Positions 6,437 to 14,180 of a stretch of DNA of 19,651 nt are shown here, one piece after another (the first letter of the stretch is position 1; the number at the start of each line of letters is the position of its first letter). The translations under genes were made by a program, and so were the position numbers. The notes under the pieces were generated by a model that searched no databases, was not told where the DNA came from, and saw only the letters and a program-made list of their open reading frames with translations. The stretch comes from CAXTTV01 sp964247295 (lineage in GTDB: Bacteria; Chloroflexota; Ktedonobacteria; Ktedonobacterales; Ktedonobacteraceae): NCBI GenBank assembly GCA_964247295.1, contig CAXTTV010000083.1, positions 1 to 19,651 of the forward strand, in the 5' to 3' direction.

Positions 6437-7417
6437 ATGCGTCATCTATCACGCCGTACAGGGTTTTACCTGCTCGCGCTTTGGGCGTCGGTAACATTAA
6501 ATTTTCTCATTCCGCATCTTTCGCCCGGTAGTCCAGCGCAGGCATTGATGGGGCGTTTGCATGGGAGATTATCGCCACAAGCACAACAATCATTAGAAAT
6601 TGCCCTTGGCGTCAATCATGACCCATTGTGGTCGCAATACGTGCAGTATTGCAATAATCTGTTGCATGGAAATCTGGGCGTTTCTATTACCTATCTACCG
6701 ACCCCTGTAACGACAGTTATTCTACAGGATCTGCCATGGACACTTGTCCTGGTGGGTATCGCACTTATCATTAGTAGCATTGTAGGTACCTGCCTGGGTG
6801 TGATCGTTGTGTGGCGTCGTAGCTCGCTAGTGGATGCGCTGCTCTCACCTTTTTTCACTTTCCTTTCTGCTATCCCCTATTTCTGGCTGGCGCTCGTTTT
6901 GCTTTATTTTCTTGGCTCCCGACTCAACTGGTTTCCTATTCATGGTGGGTATGATACCGACAATACAGAGCCTGGTTGGAATCTCGACTTTATTTTGAGT
7001 GCAGCCCAATATGCTGTTTTGCCGGCGCTGACAATCATCATTGGCTCATTAGCAGGTTGGATGCTGGGTATGCGCAACGCGATGGTGACGACGCTTGCCG
7101 AAGATTATGTGCTGATGGCAGAGGCAAAAGGTTTGTCATCCTGGAAAGTCATGTTCTCTTATGCCGCACGTAACGCAGTTCTCCCAAACATTACAACCTT
7201 TGCGCTCTCATTGGGCTTTATTGTAAGTGGATCATTACTGACTGAAATTGTCTTTTCTTACCCTGGCATTGGTTATGCCACGTTGCAGGCCATTGAGAAC
7301 CTTGATTACGCACTACTACAAGGTATATTTCTGGTGATAACGTTGGCTGTCCTCGGTGCGAATTTCTTTTCAGATCTGCTCTATGTATTGCTTGATCCAC
7401 GTATAAGAAAGGGATAA
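6437..7417 (+). CDS. ABC transporter permease, OppB/DppB type
   Basis: The 326-residue integral membrane protein shows a first membrane helix with FYLLALWASVTLNFLIPHL, a conserved SPGSPAQALMGR segment, and a membrane domain with several hydrophobic segments. The EAA loop, AEAKGLSSWKVMFSYAARNA (about residues 228-247), couples to the ATPase, and the C-terminus ends DLLYVLLDPRIRKG as in OppB/DppB. With the next gene it would form the membrane channel for the lipoprotein-bound ligand. AAGGAG precedes the ATG by 7 bases. It is co-directional with its neighbours, 97 bases after the binding-protein gene and 6 bases before the second permease, so it is probably in one operon. Confidence 0.93.
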   Translation: MRHLSRRTGFYLLALWASVTLNFLIPHLSPGSPAQALMGRLHGRLSPQAQQSLEIALGVNHDPLWSQYVQYCNNLLHGNLGVSITYLPTPVTTVILQDLPWTLVLVGIALIISSIVGTCLGVIVVWRRSSLVDALLSPFFTFLSAIPYFWLALVLLYFLGSRLNWFPIHGGYDTDNTEPGWNLDFILSAAQYAVLPALTIIIGSLAGWMLGMRNAMVTTLAEDYVLMAEAKGLSSWKVMFSYAARNAVLPNITTFALSLGFIVSGSLLTEIVFSYPGIGYATLQAIENLDYALLQGIFLVITLAVLGANFFSDLLYVLLDPRIRKG

Positions 7418-7423
7418 TGACAG

Positions 7424-8347
7424 ATGAGTGTGTTGACAACCATACCACCACCGACACAAACGCGTATGCGCGACCTGTCGCGCATACTAAAACAGAATCG
7501 TAAAGTAAGCCTGGGACTGACTATTCTTCTGTTTTTTGTACTGGTTGCCATTGTTGGTCCACTCTTTTTCCAGAAAGATCCCAATGCTTTTGGGCCAGAT
7601 CGCCTGCAACCGCCATCAGTGGCGCATTGGTTGGGTACAACGCAAACAGGTCAAGATGTTATGGCACAGATGGTGATAGGAACACGGATCTCTGTCTTTA
7701 TTGGCCTGCTCATCGGTACAATGACGATGGTCGTCTCAATTATCGTTGGTTTGATCTCTGGCTACTTTGGAGGTTGGATTGATGACTTGCTCTCATTAAT
7801 AACGAATGTTTTTCTGGTTCTTCCGACACTACCACTGGCGATATTACTGGCGGCTTTTATGGCCTATAAAGGTCCTCTGACGATCGCGCTCGTGCTCACA
7901 ATTACGGGGTGGTCATGGGGTGCCCGCGTACTGCGCTCGCAAACGCTTTCTATGCGGAACTGGGATAGTATCGAAGCGGCGCGCGCAAGTGGTGAGTCCT
8001 CATTCCACATCATCTTTTTTGAGATTCTACCCAATGAGGTTGCACTGGTTGCCGCACAATTCTTAGGGACCGTAATTTACGCGATTCTCGCTGAGACTGC
8101 GTTAGAGTTTCTTGGTCTAGGCGATATCACAGGAACTAGTTGGGGCACGATGCTCTACTGGGCTGGGAACAATGACGCTTTGCTACTGGGGGCGTGGTGG
8201 TGGTTTCTGTCCCCTGGTTTATGTATCGCGGTTTTAGGAGCAGGACTTGCCTTTATCAATTTTGGTATAGACGAGATTGCGAACCCTCGTCTACGAACAG
8301 AGCCACTGCTGAAAAAACTGTCAAAACGTAAGGTGGAGGCGAAATGA
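7424..8347 (+). CDS. ABC transporter permease, OppC/DppC type
   Basis: The 307-residue protein has a cytoplasmic N-terminus, one membrane helix at about residues 30-48 (GLTILLFFVLVAIVGPLFF) and the family segment HWLGTTQTGQDVMAQMVIGTR. A five-helix permease core follows, with the EAA loop IEAARASGESSFHIIFFEIL (about residues 183-202). C-terminal FGIDEIANPRLR is typical of OppC/DppC. It pairs with the upstream permease. The stop codon overlaps the ATG of the ATPase gene in ATGA, which indicates translational coupling. AAAGGG lies about 10 bases before its own ATG. Confidence 0.93.
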   Translation: MSVLTTIPPPTQTRMRDLSRILKQNRKVSLGLTILLFFVLVAIVGPLFFQKDPNAFGPDRLQPPSVAHWLGTTQTGQDVMAQMVIGTRISVFIGLLIGTMTMVVSIIVGLISGYFGGWIDDLLSLITNVFLVLPTLPLAILLAAFMAYKGPLTIALVLTITGWSWGARVLRSQTLSMRNWDSIEAARASGESSFHIIFFEILPNEVALVAAQFLGTVIYAILAETALEFLGLGDITGTSWGTMLYWAGNNDALLLGAWWWFLSPGLCIAVLGAGLAFINFGIDEIANPRLRTEPLLKKLSKRKVEAK

Positions 8348-10509
8348 CGGTAGATAGCTCAACCAGAATACCACTTGTAGGAACAGAGCAACTCTTAGAG
8401 GTGAGGAATATGAGTGTGGACTACTCTGCCGCTAATGGGACAGTCCATGCCTTAAATGATGTTAACATCTCGCTGAAGCGTGGAGAAATTCTCGGGCTTG
8501 CTGGAGAGAGTGGGAGTGGAAAGTCGACATTAGCCTATGCCATTTCGCGCCTGTTGCGCCCTCCCGCAGAGATTACTGATGGGCAAGTGTTCTATTATCC
8601 GCGTGTGAAAGAGGGAGAGGATGTAATACAGGGGCCACGACAAGAAGAAGCCATTGATATTTTGAAATTAACACCTGCACAATTACGTGCGTTTCGCTGG
8701 AGTGAGCTTGCCATCGTGTTTCAAAGCGCGATGAACGCACTTAATCCTGTACTTACCGTTGGCGCGCAGATTGCTGATGTGCTCCACGCGCATCGACCAG
8801 CAATGAAATCAGACGCGATACATGCGAAATCACTTGAGTTACTGCGTCTGGTAGGTATTGCTCCTGACCGGATTCGTAGTTATCCGCATGAACTTAGTGG
8901 AGGTATGCGTCAGCGTGCGATGATTGCAATCTCTCTTGCCCTGTCGCCTGAGATTATTATTATGGATGAACCCACGACTGCCCTTGATGTCGTAGTGCAG
9001 CGTGAAATCCTGACAGAGATTATAGAATTAAGCAAGCGTCTCAACTTCTCCGTAATATTTATTACTCACGATTTATCGCTCCTCCTCGAAATCGCCGACA
9101 AAGTAGCGATTATGTACGCGGGCCGCATCGTTGAAATGGCAACCTCGGAGGAGTTACGTGTTCAACCACACCATCCCTACAGTTATGGTTTGTTACATTC
9201 ATTTCCAACACTTCGTGGGGCGCAACGCAGAATGACTGGCATTCGGGGCTCACCCCCTGACTTGCGTATGATTCCGTCGGGTTGCTCTTTCCATCCACGT
9301 TGTCCCGTCGCGTTTGCTGAGTGTAAGACAGCTTTCCCTGTGCTGCAAGCGTCTACGCTTGAAACACCACGACAACAGGTAGCCTGCCATCTCTATGATG
9401 AACGTTTCAATGCTTCCGCTGTACAACCCACAAATGCTTTTTTCGCCAGGGAATATGCTGCCTCAGGTGAGAGCATCATTGAACATAAAAATGTTGTAGA
9501 TGCAACGTCACCGATTTTGGAAGCTATCCATTTGCAAAAGTATTTTCCTGTACGCAAGTCCAAACTTTTTGGTTTGCCCGCTGTAGTCCACGCAGTAGAG
9601 GATACGTCACTTGCATTGTATCCAGGGCGCGCTCTAGCACTCGTAGGAGAAAGCGGTAGTGGTAAGACAACGGTCGCCCGATTGCTGGCTCGCTTATATG
9701 AACCGACCTCGGGTAACATACTATTTCGGGAGAATACTCAGGGGACGGCTAACAACGCACTCAAAATAGCGTTACGTGCCTACCGCCGTCATACGCAACT
9801 AGTTTTTCAAGATCCCTTTTCGTCACTCAATCCTGTACACACTGTGCGCTACCATCTGGGGCGTCCATTGCGGCTCTACGGTCATGTTTCTAGTACAGAG
9901 GATGAGAGGCAACACATACTCTCTCTGCTAAATCGTGTGAGTTTAAGTCCAGCAGAGCAGTTTATTGAGAAGTTTCCTCATCAACTGAGTGGTGGTCAAA
10001 GACAACGTGTTGCGATCGCGCGCACTTTAGCTGTAAGACCACAAGTGATACTGGCAGATGAGCCTGTTTCCATGCTTGATGTTTCGATTCGCCTGGATAT
10101 TCTGAATCTCTTGTTGCGTCTCAAGGACGAAGAACGTTTAGCTCTGCTCTTTATCACGCACGATATTGCCAGCGCACGCTATTTTGCGGAAGAGACGTTG
10201 GTGATGTACGCGGGTCAGATGGTGGAGGGTGGCCCCAGTGAGGAGGTGATTCAGCGACCATGCCATCCCTATACACAACTGCTCATAGCAGCAGCTCCTG
10301 ACCCTGATCGCGTAGAAAGTGTGGAGAAAGGAACGGTAGCCTCAGTTCGTGGCGAGATCCCGAGTCTCATTAATCCACCTACTGGTTGTCGTTTTCATCT
10401 ACGTTGCCCTTCGGCTATGGCGGTATGTAAAGAACGCTTTCCCCGACGTACCGAATTAGGTAAAGGTCATTGGACACATTGTTTCTTGTATGGTGACGAT
10501 AAAGGATGA
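8344..10509 (+). CDS. Fused dual ATPase of Opp/Dpp-type ABC transporter (OppD-OppF fusion)
   Basis: This 721-residue protein carries two complete ABC ATPases in tandem. The first half has Walker A GESGSGKST (54-62), signature LSGGMRQR (184-191) and Walker B IIIMDEP (Asp208, Glu209). The second has Walker A GESGSGKTT (435-443), signature LSGGQRQR (548-555) and Walker B with Asp572, Glu573. Each half ends with the oligopeptide-transporter C-terminal motif, HPYSYGLLHSFP then GCSFHPRCP, and HPYTQLLIAAAPDP then GCRFHLRCPSAMAVC. In most bacteria these are two genes (oppD/oppF). Here one chain can form the whole ATPase heterodimer. It would hydrolyse ATP on the inner membrane face to drive import through the two permeases. 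GGAGG precedes the ATG, which overlaps the previous stop by 4 bases. Confidence 0.95.
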   Translation: MTVDSSTRIPLVGTEQLLEVRNMSVDYSAANGTVHALNDVNISLKRGEILGLAGESGSGKSTLAYAISRLLRPPAEITDGQVFYYPRVKEGEDVIQGPRQEEAIDILKLTPAQLRAFRWSELAIVFQSAMNALNPVLTVGAQIADVLHAHRPAMKSDAIHAKSLELLRLVGIAPDRIRSYPHELSGGMRQRAMIAISLALSPEIIIMDEPTTALDVVVQREILTEIIELSKRLNFSVIFITHDLSLLLEIADKVAIMYAGRIVEMATSEELRVQPHHPYSYGLLHSFPTLRGAQRRMTGIRGSPPDLRMIPSGCSFHPRCPVAFAECKTAFPVLQASTLETPRQQVACHLYDERFNASAVQPTNAFFAREYAASGESIIEHKNVVDATSPILEAIHLQKYFPVRKSKLFGLPAVVHAVEDTSLALYPGRALALVGESGSGKTTVARLLARLYEPTSGNILFRENTQGTANNALKIALRAYRRHTQLVFQDPFSSLNPVHTVRYHLGRPLRLYGHVSSTEDERQHILSLLNRVSLSPAEQFIEKFPHQLSGGQRQRVAIARTLAVRPQVILADEPVSMLDVSIRLDILNLLLRLKDEERLALLFITHDIASARYFAEETLVMYAGQMVEGGPSEEVIQRPCHPYTQLLIAAAPDPDRVESVEKGTVASVRGEIPSLINPPTGCRFHLRCPSAMAVCKERFPRRTELGKGHWTHCFLYGDDKG

Positions 10510-10593
10510 ATTGTAAACCCTTCTTAATCAAATGTGTGAGAAGTGGATTTGAAGTACGTTTCGTACGTTTTTAGTTGAAAAGGATACGTTTTC
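10510..10593 (+). repeat. Spacer with TACGTTT repeats
   Basis: The 84-base gap after the ATPase gene contains TACGTTT three times (10555, 10564 and 10585) and an inverted repeat GTACG-TTT-CGTAC (10554-10566). No terminator with a T-run and no clear promoter is visible, so the secreted-protein gene may be read from the transporter operon. AAAAGGA before the ATG is its ribosome site. Confidence 0.4.
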
Positions 10594-11256
10594 ATGAGAA
10601 AATATACTGACATGCAGCATAGCGAATATAAGGGTAAGTCTATGCGCGCCGTAATTATGTTAAGTTTTCTGGCAGTAGTGATTGTTGGAGGTGGACTTCT
10701 CCTATCTACAAATGTGTTGGGTGCTCACGCTGCTGGTTCCAGATATGTACAGAGTGGCAATGGAGCCGAGCAAGATGTGGACACGATAATTACCTGGTAT
10801 GGGTATAATGATAATTCAGGTCAAGTCGAAGAGCAGCATGGATCGGCGATAATCGGCTATCCCCAGAATGGTGGGTATCCTACCCTGCATAATGAGGCGC
10901 ATGAGGGAAGTGGAACCTATACAGATCCTATCACCTTTGCGGCTCCCGACAAAAACCTCGGGTCCACCTTCCCCATAGGGAGCATTATTTATGTTCCACT
11001 GGTTAAAAAATACTTTATTATGGAAGACAAATGCGGGGACACAGACGCGGAAGGGTGTCAAAACGGGGCGAACCATGCTGATCTGTGGATGGGACCTGCC
11101 CAGTCTATGGATGCAAATTCTCTTGGTGCGTGTGAAGGGAAAGCCACACCTGGTTCGTCGGCCAGAGTGACAATCAACCCAAATCCCAATCTAGAGGTGG
11201 ATACAACGGTGATGTATACTGGCTCGAACGAGTGTACGATTCATCTTTACTCCTAA
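10594..11256 (+). CDS. Secreted Cys-containing protein, possible double-psi beta-barrel
   Basis: The 220-residue protein has a signal peptide with a hydrophobic core at about residues 19-42 and probable cleavage near AHAA (44-47). The mature part begins with TWYGYNDNSG and contains GTYTDPITFAA, IIYVPLVKKYFIMEDKCGD and HADLWMG. Four cysteines (147, 155, 180, 214) could form two disulphides outside the cell. The HADLW segment and size recall RlpA/expansin-like double-psi barrels, and I recall similar unnamed secreted proteins from Streptomyces and fungi; neither was checked by search. Function is unknown. It follows the oligosaccharide importer by 84 bases, so a role in polysaccharide loosening is possible but unproven. 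A hairpin follows its stop codon. In-frame ATGs at codons 7 and 17 are alternative starts. Confidence 0.7.
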   Translation: MRKYTDMQHSEYKGKSMRAVIMLSFLAVVIVGGGLLLSTNVLGAHAAGSRYVQSGNGAEQDVDTIITWYGYNDNSGQVEEQHGSAIIGYPQNGGYPTLHNEAHEGSGTYTDPITFAAPDKNLGSTFPIGSIIYVPLVKKYFIMEDKCGDTDAEGCQNGANHADLWMGPAQSMDANSLGACEGKATPGSSARVTINPNPNLEVDTTVMYTGSNECTIHLYS

Positions 11257-11266
11257 ATATTGGAGT

Positions 11267-11298
11267 GAGAGCTTGAACAAAAAGATTGTTCTCCTCTC
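11267..11298 (+). other. Hairpin just after the secreted-protein gene
   Basis: GAACAA (11275-11280) pairs with TTGTTC (11286-11291) around loop AAAGA, and GAGAG (11267-11271) pairs with CTCTC (11294-11298) below a small internal loop. It starts 10 bases after the stop. No T-run follows, so it is more likely an mRNA 3'-end protector than a terminator. Confidence 0.45.
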
Positions 11299-11336
11299 TG
11301 TATCGTGTCTACAGCCCCAAAGCTTTAGAGCGTTCG

Positions 11337-11371
11337 CCACGCAGTCTCAAAACTCATTTGAGATTGCGTGG
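11337..11371 (+). terminator. Strong 15-base-pair hairpin, likely terminator region
   Basis: CCACGCAGTCTCAAA (11337-11351) pairs with TTTGAGATTGCGTGG (11357-11371) with a single G-U pair, around the loop ACTCA. T-rich tracts come only about 19 bases later (from 11390), so termination may be imperfect. It separates the sugar locus from the lipid-kinase gene. Confidence 0.6.
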
Positions 11372-11454
11372 TTGCTTAACCCTTCTTGATTTTTTGCTTC
11401 TTGTTTTTTTCCCTCCTGGACTTTTGAGATCCCCCCTTTTTTGTTCGATCCCTG

Positions 11455-11484
11455 TTGGTAGTTAGCGAGCAAGCATGATACAAT
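11455..11484 (+). promoter_or_regulatory. Promoter of the lipid-kinase gene
   Basis: TTGGTA (11455-11460) and TACAAT (11479-11484) are 18 bases apart. The -10 is extended by TG at 11476-11477. The GTG start follows 40 bases later. Confidence 0.6.
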
Positions 11485-11523
11485 CTATGTCCATTTTGTT
11501 CCATCAAAGCAAAGGAGCTTATC

Positions 11524-12435
11524 GTGGAAGAGTCATTTGCTCGCCTGCTCGTGATTTTTAATCCTACAGCGAACCGTGGGAAGATGCAGCGTTATCGCGA
11601 TCTTCTTCAAGAGAAGCTTGAGATGCAGGATGGTGAGTATAGAGAAACAAGTCAGCGGGGAGAGGCGGAGAAGCTGGCGCGCGAGGCGGCTCTGGCTGGG
11701 AGACCGCTAGTCGTTGTGGGCGGCGACGGTACTGTTTATGAAGTTGTGAATGGCCTTTTAGCTGCTGGTCGGCGTGTGCCTCTTGGAATCGTTGGAGCTG
11801 GTTCCGGTAACGATTATGCCTGGAACGCTTTGCATCTGCCAAAAGATCCGGAGCAGGCAGTTGAACGGGCCTTTTCTGGACAATTAATTGAGGTGGATGC
11901 TGGACGGATGGGAGATCGCTATTTTGTAAATTCCTTTAGTATGGGGTTGGATGCTGAGATTGGAGCGACGGCGGGTCGTTTGAAAAAGGTTCCTTTTTTA
12001 AGTGGCTCCAATCTTTATAATGTTGCGGCCTTGAAACAGTTGCTTTTTGGATATCACCTTTGCCCATTTCTGAAGATTCATCTTTTTGATGGTGAGCAAG
12101 AGGTTGCTCTGGCCTCGGATCGTTATATTTTAATTGCGATCACCAATGGCCCGGCCTATGGAGCGGGATTTAGAATTAATCCACGGGCCGACCACCTGGA
12201 TGGTTATTTTGATGTATGTGCTGTACATTACGCGCCGCTGCTGCGAGTCTTGAGGTTACTGCCGGGTGTGAAGAGGGGAGAGCATGAGCATGAGCCTGAG
12301 GTTCGGTTTTTTCGCGTGAAGTGGATCAAGGTCGAGAGTGCTACGCCGGTTACCTATCAGACGGATGGAGAGGCGGGAAAGGCCCGGCAATTTCGGGCTG
12401 AAGTGTTGCCGGGCGCGTTACTGGTCCGTGTCTGA
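11524..12435 (+). CDS. Diacylglycerol/lipid kinase family protein (DagK/YegS type)
   Basis: This 303-residue cytoplasmic protein begins LLVIFNPTANRGK, has the nucleotide-binding GGDGT (66-70) within VVVGGDGTVYEVVNGL, and the second family motif GIVGAGSGNDYAWNALHLP. The C-terminal beta-rich domain carries NPRADHLDGYFDV and ends DGEAGKARQFRAEVLPGALLVRV, as in the family. Such enzymes phosphorylate diacylglycerol or related lipids with ATP, and DgkB-type members recycle diacylglycerol from membrane turnover. Exact lipid specificity cannot be read from sequence. The start is GTG, with AAGGAG 6 bases upstream. It has its own promoter and converges on endonuclease III with a 15-base gap. Confidence 0.92.
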   Translation: MEESFARLLVIFNPTANRGKMQRYRDLLQEKLEMQDGEYRETSQRGEAEKLAREAALAGRPLVVVGGDGTVYEVVNGLLAAGRRVPLGIVGAGSGNDYAWNALHLPKDPEQAVERAFSGQLIEVDAGRMGDRYFVNSFSMGLDAEIGATAGRLKKVPFLSGSNLYNVAALKQLLFGYHLCPFLKIHLFDGEQEVALASDRYILIAITNGPAYGAGFRINPRADHLDGYFDVCAVHYAPLLRVLRLLPGVKRGEHEHEPEVRFFRVKWIKVESATPVTYQTDGEAGKARQFRAEVLPGALLVRV

Positions 12436-12450
12436 TTTTTAGCATTAGCT

Positions 12451-13140
12451 TTACTTTGCTTGGGTGATCGCTTTAAAGGCAGAAGGACAGACCTGAGCAA
12501 GTGCACATTGCCCACAGAGAGGGCGACGCGCCATACAGATGGCCCTCCCGTGAAAAATCATCAGATGTGAGGCGTCAAGCCAGTCCTCGGCTGGCACAAT
12601 TCGCATCAGATCCTGTTCAACCTTCACCGGATCTTCATTACTGGTCCAGCCGAAACGGCGGGAGAGCCGCCCGACATGAGTATCGACCACAAAGCCTTTT
12701 ATAATCCCAAAGGCATAGCCCAGCACCACATTTGCCGTCTTTCGGGCAACTCCTGGGAGCGTCAGAAGCTCCTCCATCGTCTGCGGCACCTCTCCACCGT
12801 ACTGGGAGATCAGGCGCTGGGAGGTTGCACGAATATTTTTCGCCTTATTCTTATAGAAGCCAGTTGGGCGGATATCGGCCTCCAACTCCTCTTGTGAAAC
12901 CGTCGCGAAGTCCGTAACTGCCGGATATTTCTGGAACAGCGTCTCCGTAACCTTGTTGACGCGCTCATCAGTGCATTGAGCTGAGAGTTGGGTTGCAATC
13001 AGAAGCTCGAGGGGATTGCTAAAAGTCAAACTACAGGCAGCCTCAGGATAGAGGCGGCGCAGCTCAGCCAGTATTTGTGTCACCTGAAATGGCGATCCCG
13101 GAACTGGCTCGGTAGAGTCTGATGTGGTAGGATCTTGCAT
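12451..13140 (-). CDS. nth: Endonuclease III
   Basis: The 229-residue DNA glycosylase/AP lyase acts on oxidised pyrimidines in base-excision repair. The helix-hairpin-helix LLTLPGVARKTANVVLGYAF contains the catalytic Lys134, and the essential Asp153 lies in VVDTHVGRLSRR. The C-terminus holds the [4Fe-4S] cysteine pattern C-x6-C-x2-C-x5-C in CMARRPLCGQCALAQVC. The N-terminal 17 residues are a variable extension beyond the E. coli form; AAAGGA lies about 11 bases before the ATG. It converges on the lipid-kinase gene and is followed upstream on the same strand by the small gap-split gene, 114 bases away. Confidence 0.96.
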   Translation of the reverse strand: MQDPTTSDSTEPVPGSPFQVTQILAELRRLYPEAACSLTFSNPLELLIATQLSAQCTDERVNKVTETLFQKYPAVTDFATVSQEELEADIRPTGFYKNKAKNIRATSQRLISQYGGEVPQTMEELLTLPGVARKTANVVLGYAFGIIKGFVVDTHVGRLSRRFGWTSNEDPVKVEQDLMRIVPAEDWLDASHLMIFHGRAICMARRPLCGQCALAQVCPSAFKAITQAK

Positions 13141-13254
13141 GCTTTCTTGTGTCCTTTGCTTATATGGCTGGAGATCGCGCTCACAAAAGAGAAAGCCTCG
13201 TCTGAAACCCTGTGAGCAGAGGCAGGCGAAGCTTTGAATATGTTGATAAGAGCG

Positions 13255-13528
13255 TTAACCTTGGTGAATACGTTGCGCGCGCAGTAGCTCGCGGAGAGCA
13301 TCGGCCTGACCGCGATTCCAGGATGGGGAACGGTTCTCTTGAACCAGGAGAGGCAGAGAGCTTTTCTCCTGAATTCGAGCGGCGCGTTCCTTCTGGAGGA
13401 TCTCATACACAAATTGGCGGTCGCTCAGATGCNNNNNNNNNNNNNNNNNNNNNNNNNNNNNNNNNNNNNNGGGTATAGCCTGCCTGATACTCCCGGTCGC
13501 CCTCTTTTGAGATTGGCAGTTGTTGCAT
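13255..13528 (-). CDS. Small unrecognised protein, interrupted by an assembly gap
   Basis: On the minus strand an ATG at 13528-13526 opens a frame beginning MQQLPISKEGDREYQAGYT, which runs into the N gap at 13470. Beyond the gap, a frame from 13431 reads HLSDRQFVYEILQKERAARI, continues for a total of 58 residues and ends at TAA 13257-13255. Together they give a charged, mostly helical-looking protein of about 90 residues without a membrane segment or known motif. A TTGACA/CATAAT promoter stands 35-70 bases upstream, which supports a real gene. The two parts join in frame only if the gap is 37, 40 or another length of the form 3n+1, not the 38 N shown. The ribosome site is weak (ACGAGAG). Function unknown. 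Confidence 0.6.
13433..13470. other. Assembly gap (38 N)
   Basis: Thirty-eight undetermined bases lie inside the small minus-strand gene. The number of N conflicts with its reading frame, so the true length probably differs. Confidence 0.95.
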
Positions 13529-13569
13529 TGTATATCTCTCGTTAGAACATAGATTTTCTATTTCACTGT

Positions 13570-13599
13570 ATTATGGCAAAACAGAGCCTGTAATGTCAA
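13570..13599 (-). promoter_or_regulatory. Promoter for the small gap-split gene
   Basis: On the minus strand TTGACA (13599-13594) is followed after 18 bases by CATAAT (13575-13570). The -35 box overlaps the stop codon of the upstream OsmC-family gene. The same box pair and spacing recur at 19287-19316. Confidence 0.65.
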
Positions 13600-14045
13600 G
13601 ATTCAGAAGCGGTGTTATCACTCTGTTCACCCTCAACCAAGCGAACCACATGTGTGATCTGGGCGGATAGATGCAGCATCGCATCCACACTACAGTATTT
13701 GTTAGCCGAGAGCTCAACTGCTTGTTGAACCGCATCCACTTTAAGATCATGTCCAGTCACAATATGTTCAACTGTGATCTCTTTATACACGCGTGGATGT
13801 TCCTCGGCTCGTTTCCCATGTACTCGTACCGTATAATCCTGGACATTCAGACGTTTCTTGCGCAGAATCGAAATCACATCGACGCCCGTACACCCGGCCA
13901 GGGCGACCAGAACCAGCTCCATTGGGCTCATGCCAGTCTTCTCGCCAGAGCCGGCATCCATGATAATCTGCTGACCAGAGCCAGAGGTCGCCTCAAAGCG
14001 CATATCCCCAAGGCTGTGGACCACCGCAGAAAGTTCGCTTGCCAT
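13596..14045 (-). CDS. OsmC-family protein (second, YhfA-like type)
   Basis: The 149-residue protein shows the OsmC fold pattern: MSPMELVLVALAGCTGVDVISILRKK with Cys52, a central VYKEITVEHIVTG strand, and SANKYCSVDAML with Cys118. It is closer to the YhfA-like branch than to classic OsmC, and only distantly similar to the protein at 122-568. It is probably a thiol-dependent peroxidase or related redox protein in the cytoplasm; substrate unknown. AAAGGG lies 8 bases before the ATG. Upstream are an extended -10-like TGATATGCT within the loop of an inverted repeat (14089-14122) and then the hflX terminator, so it is transcribed separately from hflX. The C-terminal tail (EGEQSDNTASES) is polar and variable. 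Confidence 0.9.
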   Translation of the reverse strand: MASELSAVVHSLGDMRFEATSGSGQQIIMDAGSGEKTGMSPMELVLVALAGCTGVDVISILRKKRLNVQDYTVRVHGKRAEEHPRVYKEITVEHIVTGHDLKVDAVQQAVELSANKYCSVDAMLHLSAQITHVVRLVEGEQSDNTASES

Positions 14046-14088
14046 CCGCTATCCCTTTCTTTTTCATCTTTTCGTTTCCCATGTACTC

Positions 14089-14122
14089 ATCAAAAGTAAG
14101 CATATCACAGATAGCTTTTGAT
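14089..14122. promoter_or_regulatory. Inverted repeat ATCAAAAG-N18-CTTTTGAT upstream of the second OsmC gene
   Basis: Perfect 8-base arms enclose an 18-base centre that contains the minus-strand TGATATGCT, a possible extended -10. The repeat ends 44 bases upstream of the ATG. It may be an operator for a redox or stress regulator. Confidence 0.4.
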
Positions 14123-14125
14123 CAT

Positions 14126-14158
14126 AAAAAAGCCGCGACTCGGAAAGTGAGCCGCGAC
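14126..14158 (-). terminator. Rho-independent terminator of hflX
   Basis: In the minus-strand RNA a 10-pair stem (GTCGCGGCTC with GAGTCGCGGC, two G-U pairs) closes the loop ACTTTCC and is followed directly by six U (14131-14126). It begins 22 bases after the hflX stop codon. Confidence 0.85.
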
Positions 14159-14180
14159 CGTATAAACACATCTGGACTGA

